This document shows, piece by piece, positions 54,281 through 64,000 of a DNA stretch of 64,000 bases (positions within the stretch are counted from its first letter, which is position 1; each line of letters begins with the position of its first letter). Under the pieces are notes generated by a model that had not been told where the DNA came from, did not search any database, and worked only from the letters and a program-made list of their open reading frames with translations. The position numbers and the translations under genes were made by a program. The stretch is from positions 51,526,647 to 51,590,646 of the forward strand of contig CM060951.1 of NCBI GenBank assembly GCA_030765055.1, written 5' to 3'. Source of the stretch: Mantis religiosa. Taxonomy: Eukaryota; Arthropoda; Insecta; Mantodea; Mantidae.

Positions 54281-57200
54281 AGTTAACACCTTCGATATGT
54301 TCCAAAGGAGAACGGCCGCCGATATGACAATTGGAGTTAAAGGCGGAGTATAAATGGGGGGAAAAACTGCTAGACCCTTTCCCTTTCCTAGTTCTCTGAT
54401 CAACACTCTTATTTGCAGGTTAAAAATAAAAAATGAAAAATAAAATAAAATAAAATCTGCGTATCTAATGGCCCGGTTTCTGGAACCTATAGCAGGCCTT
54501 ATTAACGAAAGACTGTTTCCTACAGTTTTAAAATTTCCTCTTCTTCAACTGGATCCAAAGCTTCCTCCTACTGGTATCCATCTCCTAAAGGAACTGGCAT
54601 CAGTGGATGGAGCTGGTTCGTCAGTTCCAGACATCCGGGATGTCATCTCTCCGTTTCTGCATAATCAGTTGCATCTGTCCACTCTGATACTCTCCATATC
54701 ATATTTCCAAGTTGCGAAGATTGCATTCTCCGAACCACGTCCCATCCTCAGTTATTACTCTCCACTTACGACGCCCTTTATGGGCCGAAGTGGGGTTTGC
54801 GGCGGTCAGGCGGTATTTCTTCGCCTTTTATGTTGTGCAGTTCAACAAAGTTAAGAGCAATTCATATAAACATAGCGGGAAGAGAACCTTGTTGTTACTC
54901 CCTGAGGAATTGTACAACAAAATATTTGTTTACAGAGAAATGAATTCGTTGGATTTGAAGTTCTATAATGCATATCCGTGTAGTAAAAGATGGTTCATTT
55001 AGTACTTGCGATAGCCTTTTTTTCCTTCCTGAAAAGTCGTTTTATCCCAGAGCTACAAAGCAGAAAAAATGCAAAAGAAAGTAATGAATATTGAAACGCA
55101 TAGTTAAGTTCGCTTGAGACCTCTTATAATTACAAGAGAGTTGCGAGATGGAATTACCTTCCTCAAAAATTTACATAGATAACCTCTCCCTAAACCTCTC
55201 TGTTCAAGTATTGCTATAGACATTGTTGATTAAAAGCGACAATGAAGCTTTTTTCTCAGCACGCTTCAAGTGTCTCCTATCTCTCTGTTTATTCTGAGAT
55301 ACAACCCTGTACAAAATAGAGGACCAAAAAGCTACATCAAAATTTCCTCATTAAAATAATCCCACCTCATCTTGTAATCATCAAAATTATCAACCTACGG
55401 CCAGACCCAAAACCTGGGTGGGTATGCACCAAAAACCTTCTGGCTGTTAACAGCCTGTCACTATCTAGTTGGAGTTGGAGATACAACTGTCCATCGATCG
55501 CGTTTAGGTCATGGATTTGTAACATCATACCTCCGCACAGAGATATGTTTCAAGGTTGGGTATATGAGAACTCGAGTGATATCCCGCGTTTCGTCTATTA
55601 GGTTTCGTATACCAAACGAGTAAGCGTTCGTGTTCGAACGCCCTGTGTGAACAGACTCGATGGGAAGGCTCGCGTATTTGCTTCAGTAATGATGCTGCAC
55701 TGATTGCTTTATGTGGAGCCTGAATTTGTATGATACATCGGTATAGAAATGAGCGTGAAAGTGGTTTTCTTAAAATTAAATGAAGAAGCAATGTATGGCA
55801 ACACTTTGGAATTCCTGTAGAAAAAACGAAATAGTGGTAATGATGGTGATACCTTTAATAATAACAGTATCTTAATAATAGCTTCAATTATTTCTCTTAA
55901 TAGTATATACGAGTATTTTAAAAACTGTTCTTACTATTTTAGAATTTGTATTACGTATTTTAACTTAAAAGTGCTCTGGTTAGTTTTTCTTTCAAGCTTT
56001 TGTCATAACCGAATTGTTAATTTGCATCTTATAAAACAAAATACAGTTTTAAGTACAATAATTGTAAATAGTATTAAAGCAAAGCAAAACGTTGGGATTC
56101 ATTAATCTTAGTGTGTTACAGGTTGTTAATAGAGATTGTGTAATGTATTAAAGTTAAAGCATATACATTATTTAATTTGTGTTATATATAATTTGCAATT
56201 GCCTAAATGTTGATGTACCTGTCTGAGTACTTTTGCTTTTTCATTTTATAGGCATTCTGAAGGAAAGCATTGATAAAACCTTAATTATATTTATTTGAAA
56301 CGTATTTTAACATATATTTTTCACTTGGTTCTAATGAGGAAGAAAATAATGAAATAGTATTTGCAGTATTACATAATGTAATAAATGAGTTTTGACGGTT
56401 CAGTAGATGGCAACAAAGACGAAAACGCAGTATCATGACATATATTATCGTCATTCATGTGCCATAACGCAATGAAGCAAAGAAACCCAATAACAAATCC
56501 ATGTTGTGAACTTTCGAACGGGTAAATGCCCATTTCTCACGAGAGGGCATGTGAACCAAAAGCTCGATCATGCTTCGTATTGTCGTCAGGCTAGGTCACC
56601 ATGCTGGAATCCTTGGCTGTTGTATCGCCCTACCCGGACCAAAGGACGATGCCCGAAGCTCCAATCAACAATGGCCTGGCGACACTATTTTCGTTACTGC
56701 TCTTTGAAAGAGTTGGATTCGAAGAAATGCGTGAGTCTCATGCACTTAAAGAACTATGAAAAAGCTTGTCCTGAGCTTTATAGCAGAAAAGGTACGAATG
56801 GCGGTAACAGCTTTTCTGAATGAATAAAATCTTCTTAATCATTGAAATACTTTGTGACTTTTGAGCCGGGGCTCAACAAAAATTTCGGGACGATAAATAT
56901 TTTCCTCTTCGTTCCTTTCTCAGGATTCCTTTTCCTCGCCAGTGGGACAGATTCTGGTATGTAATCCGCCATGCATATGGTCCAAGCCACGCGAACTCTA
57001 ATAATTATGTAGTAATGGACTCTTGTTTTGATATAAATATTTCTTCCTACCACAATTTGATGTTTATCGCGGTGTTTCTAAGGTAGTTGTTGCCTGCAAG
57101 CTAGCCAAAATACGGCTTTTAATATTTCTTCACACACACATATACACATAATTATTTTTCAGACATTTTTCGACGCATCTCTTTCTTTTATTTCGATACC

Positions 57201-58499
57201 CATGTCAAATTTCCTCACATCAGCTATTCGTGATAGGAGACTGCAACGATAATATGGTTGCCATAGCCGCAAGAGACACTAATGTGCACAACTGACCGCT
57301 GCATATTGTAAAACGGTCAGATACTTCTCTGTTTAGCCTTGTTTTGAATGATGGATTAGAAGACAGAATTCAACTTACCAACAAAATCAAGGTCGGAACT
57401 TTGCGCCTGCGGTTAAAACCAAAGAAAGAGAAGAAAATAGGCATAAAAAAAAATGCCATCTGCCGCTTCCAACAGAATCGAAAGAACCATATTACCAAAG
57501 CAGCAGCAGCAGCAGCGCTATTGAAGCGTACAATGTGTTGCATGTATTGATTATCCTTTCTATCACTGACAGAACTATTTCTCAGGAAAGAAAGAGTTTC
57601 AAAGCCGCAATCCTGTTGGCCTTTGTTTAATGTTGTCAATGTATTACTCAATATAGATTTGGTGCATCATTTCTTTTGAAATTTTGCGACAATGTTTCAC
57701 AAATTATTTAGATTTTCATATCTTTCGCATATTTTATAATGTATTTAAGGGGGGACAGAAGTGTTGTTTTAGTCATTTTCGTTGCAAATGGAATTTTGTT
57801 TTTTTCTTGCAAAATATGCACCATAATTTAATTTACTTGTTTACAAAGTTTCATGCCCGTAGGGCAAACACAACACTTGTTCGGGACGAAATTTTTATAA
57901 CTCCATGCTGGTTAAATGCCTCTCCAAGCTTTAAATGGCACGCCCACATGTTAGAATGCAAAGAACTTACGAACGATTTGATTTTAAAATACGCATTAAA
58001 ATAGCATAAAGTCACCGTCGCCTATTTTAACAAACTTTCATATGAATCCCTTAGATGGCAGTAATTTTTCCGGGTGTTTTTAGTCGTTTGCTTGATATAC
58101 TTCCTGTGTAATGGCGCGAAATGTTTGTTTAGGTTTTATTTTGTTGTTCTAGTGTTTTAGAAGTGATACTTGGCGTTTAAAGTTATTATTTTTAGGTTTT
58201 CGCCTCTTTGTATTATATTTATTATACTCAAGTGTCCATTTGTGCCTAAAATTACACCGTAAGTTGTGATAAAAGTTTATTTCAGTAAACCTACCTAGAA
58301 CAATTATGTTTTGTGAAATAAAAGAGGTTAAGATACCTATATTCTTTTATATGGTACTGCATTATTTTATTGTTTTAGAATGCCAAAGATAAAGATTAGT
58401 AGTGCCACTTTGTGTAAATTAATTAATAATAGCAGAAAGGGGAAGACGGATACTTCAGTTGAAGTAAATCAGGAAGTAACTTAGCCTCTAGCACTGTAA
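54281..58499. other. Unassigned DNA with a few unexplained frames
   Basis: Plus-strand frames at 54468-54854 (128 codons), 56506-56823 (105) and 57684-58004 (106) have no motif I recognise and no supporting splice or promoter evidence. A short TAAAA run lies near 54440 and an AGC run near 57500. This is the largest block where an unknown gene or old element could lie. Confidence 0.45.
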
Positions 58500-58745
58500 A
58501 AGATAAATTGGAGGTGCAGTGCAGTACCCACATACCAGAGGAGGATGTAGGTGAGAGCAAATATATTATTTTAGATTTTGTCCAGCTGAAAGAATTGAAA
58601 AGCTTTAGCATGGCCACATTCTCACAAACTCTGAACCTGGAGATGCTTTACACCTCTGGTTTTGCTTCTCAATTAGAAGTGAAATGTGAAAATAGACTAT
58701 TACATCAGTAAATACATCTAAAACCTAAGGCTCAAAAGGCTACTA
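58380..58745 (+). pseudogene. Possible Mutator-like transposon ORF fragment
   Basis: From the ATG at 58380 a frame begins MPKIKISSATLCKLINNSRK; a shifted frame at 58508-58711 reads YIILDFVQLKELKSF and YTSGFASQLEVKCENRL. This order (short hydrophobic DFVQL-type stretch, then GFAS.LE.KC) resembles the region before a zinc motif in insect Mutator-like proteins I remember. The expected Cys pairs are mostly missing. A weak call; it could be unrelated. Confidence 0.3.
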
Positions 58746-59697
58746 GGAGGGAAGCAGGTGTAAGTTACACTGCTGGAGCTTTCTAAAATAAAGAAATTAT
58801 GCATTTTTTATGTAAACGGCATGCAAAACTTTAAAGCCAATTTTCTCAAGTTCAGTTTTTTTTTTGTTATTTTTCCATATTCAAAATCTATCTTCCCCTA
58901 CAATATTACAGCTAGCGCTCTGAAAATTGTACACAATACACTTCAAAAGCTGTGTAACAAACTGATGTATGGGAATTTTAATATTAGTCATAGTTTAATT
59001 TTTTAAAAATAATTACTATGACCAAGCACTGAATTTTTTAGCCTTTTTTTCGCCTTGACACATAAAATAATTTTTTAAAAAATAACTATGCAGAATTTCA
59101 GAAATCCAATCCTTTAATTTGTTATCAAGGTGTTAAGTAATTTAGCTGTAACAACATGAGATTTATTGTGCAATATCTGTCAAAGAAATTAAAATTTTAT
59201 TTTAGGTAATATAATTGTATAAATTAATTCATATATCAAGAATGCAGTTATGTAATGGAATCAAAACTGGTGCACACACTTGTTTAGTTACTAGTAATAT
59301 CTGTACAAAAAATTGAGACTCTAGCTTTAGTAGTTTACAAAATCACTTTTAGCACTTCGGTCCCTCCTTAAACGTTCGTTTCTAACAACATTTATGTTTG
59401 ACCATTTATCTCGTGACCCCGATAACCAACAACGTCCTCCTGATGATCTAAGGCTTCCGTTGCCAAAAAAAAATTTAATTGCTGGATTCAGTATTAAAAT
59501 TCGCAGGAAAATACAGCTTTGCAGATAAATCATCTTACCAAGCTATCGATACAATAACAATCGGATATGTCACAACTAGACCTCTAGGTACAGGAACAAA
59601 TAAAGATGATAAGTTATTCGAACGCATTCACTCTCAAACTATACTTCGAAACGTTCGAATTAAAACAGCAGCATTCAAGGTTAATAATAATTAAAAT
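58746..59697. other. Unassigned AT-rich DNA
   Basis: No gene or repeat recognised. Confidence 0.5.
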
Positions 59698-59895
59698 ACC
59701 CGCCTCGGCAGCGTAGATGATAGCATGTCTGTCTCATGTTCAAGAGGTCCCGAGTTTGAATCTCGGTCAGGCTGAGTTCCTAGATAAGGTTTCTTCCGAG
59801 GTTTTCCCTTATTCTAAAAGACAAATGTCGGGACCCTGGGCTCATTTGAGCATAATTTCACCCATTCCATTCATCGTCCGATATGACTTGCAAAA
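59698..59895 (+). mobile_element. SINE-A copy, two internal deletions
   Basis: Head CCCGCCTCGGCAGCGTAGAT, B-box CGAGTTTGAATCTCGG. The body lacks the GTAACTCTAAGCTCTATG segment and the ACGTTGGAGGACGTAAAT end. AATTAAA occurs just before it and at its end and may be a short duplication. Confidence 0.9.
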
Positions 59896-61904
59896 TTAAA
59901 GTTCGTAAATTATGAAAAAATAATAATTAAAGAGTTGCGAAATGTCAACCAGTTCCTTTCGCTCCCATCTGTAATAACAGTATATCTGATTGTAACAAGA
60001 AAAATGTTCTAATTCTATTTTAGTAATTCGACGTTTTAATATTCCCCACTAAACATGAAATTGTATTCTCATTATTCAAGCGAATAGTACCGGAGCACAA
60101 ACTAAAAATAAACCTAAAATATAAGTACTTAATTACACTACGACAGGGTTTTATTAACATGCAACTATTGAACATTGGATTTTGTTTTGCATAGTTTCAA
60201 AGACACCTTTATGCATAGACACACCAGTTATAATTCAGAAACTTCAGAGGGCCTTGCATATGAAAAACAGAACTATTTATTCCATAGGTAGTTTTTATAC
60301 TTATTTTGAGTTTCTGTTGTTGAATTATCATATTTCTTGTTTGATTATTAACTAATTGCGTTCACCACAGCTGGATGTACGCTCTAAGTTTGCAGTTGAA
60401 TCAGATCTGAACAATTCAGTATAAGGTCCGAGATTCCAGCTATGAGTTTTCGTATTTTCGTGCCGCTACTCTTACCACTTGAGTTTCGCCAGTTGCAAGT
60501 ATTCTCATCCGATGAATGTATGTAAAACTGGTGTAGAATACACGCACAACTATCTTCAGCCATTACAATTTTTAAATGTGCTTTTATATGTGGTAGCATT
60601 AAATAGAAAGTGCTTCTATTCTGGTAATTACTCAGATTTTAGTAGAACTTTTAAGGTTATTACACATTTGTGTGCAAAGCAAAGCAATGCAGATTAAACA
60701 ATACAGCATGCGGAAGTCATCTTTGAATACTTGAGCCAAAACTTGAAGGGATACATTCAGAAGAACTAATAAAGGAAAGCTGTAACTGTAAAGTACAGTC
60801 TGCCAAAAGATGCACTTAACTTTGGAAAACCCTAAGTCTTCGGCATGGAGAAAAAAGTGCATATAAGCAAACTACTTAAATGAGCTGCATATTTATATTG
60901 AATTAATACCATCTTATTGCTTATAGCTTCCTAGTTATAAAAATTCTGACTTGCGACATTCAAATTCATTGCTCATTTATAAATTTTGTTGTAAACGCAA
61001 AAAGGATGTAATAAGAGAGAATCAATAGGGGCTCATCACTTGAAGAATGTGCAATTATTTGACTCAGGTTAAACAAATTTCGATTGGTTTAAGTTTATTC
61101 TTAAACGAGATCAATGTCTGTTTTTGGTCGGTGGGCTTAGATTTTGTTTATCTAATACGATTAATCACTTTTACAGAAATTCAGAAATTTTAGTTTCTCA
61201 AAAATGGCTTTAAGAATTTTGAGTAACGTTCTATACGTTTGGGATAATTTTATGATCTAAAACGTACATATATATTGCATTTCCTGCAAATAGCCACTCA
61301 TTCGATTGTGATATACATTTTCATAACTGGTAATCAGTAAGAGATACACAAAATGTTGCTGTATAAATATATAGATCTGGTTAAATTACATATTTTGTTG
61401 ACTTAGTCATTTACAATTTATGGTTTTAATTATTTATTTATTTATTTTAGAATTTTGTATTTTAATAATAGTAAACTGTAAGAACTAGAGAAAACTTTAC
61501 ATATAAAAATACATAACATGTATATTTGGTGAAAGCAATCATTATTTTTTAACTTAACCAGTTCAGTGACATTTGTGGTTATTGGTTTTAATGTTTGAAT
61601 ACTAAATGGGAAGCAGCTACTCTTTATTTTTCTGTCTCTTGGTCACATAAGGAGTAATTTTAAAGCCCTCACATGGCAGCACACTGTTTAAAACTCTTAA
61701 CTACTGCATCATACAAAACGTTGAGTGTGAATTAAAAGTTTTATTAACAAGAAGTAGCTAGAGCAATGAGACTTTATAGCAATAGTTTATGGAAGAAAGT
61801 GAAGACAAAGTATTAGGTTTTTACATTTTAGTCTTAAATTGAGGTGGAATCTGAACCTGTATTTTCAGTAAGTCATGTGGACATTTTTCTTCGAAATCAA
61901 TATA
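59896..61904. other. Unassigned AT-rich DNA
   Basis: No gene or repeat recognised; frames reach 76 codons only. Confidence 0.5.
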
Positions 61905-62095
61905 TCCCTGACTGCAGCATTGGTGATCACGCTAACCGTCAAATTTACAGTATTCTGGTTCGATTCTCAGATGCGGTGGAATGTTTATTTGGTCAGAACT
62001 ATTCCCTCCTCTCTAAAGTCTAAGTCTCTCTCCTCTCTAAAGTCTAAACGAATGAGAGTGTTAATATGTGTTTGAAATTAATGTAATACCCAAAA
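61905..62095 (+). mobile_element. Decayed SINE-G copy
   Basis: B-box-like CTGGTTCGATTCTCAG, then TCCCTCCTCTCTAAAGTCTA and AACGAATGAGAGTGTTAATA with a TAATACCCAAAAG end, in the SINE-G order. CCTCTCTAAAGTCTAA is duplicated in tandem. The head is hardly recognisable. Confidence 0.55.

Positions 62096-64000
<1,905 letters not shown>

Overview
This window looks like intergenic (or intronic) DNA from a large, repeat-rich animal genome. The transposon families fit an insect. From memory, the commonest SINE and the overall repeat mix remind me of a cockroach-type (Blattodea) genome, but the sequence alone does not prove that. I found no convincing host protein-coding gene, no rRNA and no functional tRNA gene. 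The open frames are short, and the recognisable ones are pieces of transposases, reverse transcriptases or a Penelope-type endonuclease. The two longest frames are translations of ATT microsatellites.

Layout. 0-1 kb: compound microsatellite ending in a SINE-A copy. 1.9-2.65 kb: PIF/Harbinger transposase pseudogene. 3.3-3.7 kb: solo LTR. 6.0-6.3 kb: SINE-A. 7.2-7.5 kb: SINE-B-like. 9.0-10.2 kb: Harbinger element with terminal inverted repeats (TIRs). 10.3-11.1 kb: SINE-C with a SINE-B inside it. 11.7-12.55 kb: jockey-like LINE. 13.06-13.96 kb: mariner with a deleted transposase. 14.4-15.05 kb: LINE 3' end. 16.0-16.25 kb: SINE-G with an AG microsatellite. 16.6-18.26 kb: Tc1/IS630-like transposon. 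19.9-20.1 kb: SINE-B. 22.2-23.2 kb: two SINE-A copies. 26.6-27.1 kb: SINE-B nested in SINE-A. 30.15-30.74 kb: SINE-C. 33.1-33.8 kb: fold-back derivative of a DDE transposon. 34.16-35.1 kb: SINE-A copies, one nested in another. 35.5-36.2 kb: Tc1-like end and SINE-F copies. 36.4-36.9 kb: solo LTR. 37.67-38.6 kb: Penelope-like element (PLE). 39.4-40.56 kb: SINE-C and solo LTR. 41.0-42.0 kb: DDE transposon abutted by SINE-A. 42.96-43.85 kb: two tRNA-headed SINE-like elements. 45.5-46.2 kb: SINE-B and a fold-back PLE-like element. 46.4-46.7 kb: SINE-A. 47.97-48.37 kb: truncated PLE. 48.9-50.7 kb: LINE split by a mariner. 50.9-51.4 kb: SINE-C. 51.9-53.2 kb: LINE with perfect target-site duplications (TSDs). 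54.0-54.3 kb: tandem tRNA-like heads and SINE-G. 59.7-59.9 kb: SINE-A. 61.9-62.1 kb: SINE-G. 63.3-63.65 kb: ATT microsatellite. The rest is AT-rich and unassigned.

The elements do not work together as a pathway. They form layers of insertions whose relative ages can be read from nesting and TSDs. The most interesting signal is a hammerhead-ribozyme-like fold at three places: two PLE fragments and a 258-bp fold-back element. All three have the CUGANGA / stem II / GAAAC-GUC layout and an unexpected extra U before stem II. The two PLE copies carry different defects, so their shared ancestor could have had an intact motif. All alignments were done by eye; coordinates of degenerate elements are good to about 10-30 bases unless a TSD or TIR fixes them.
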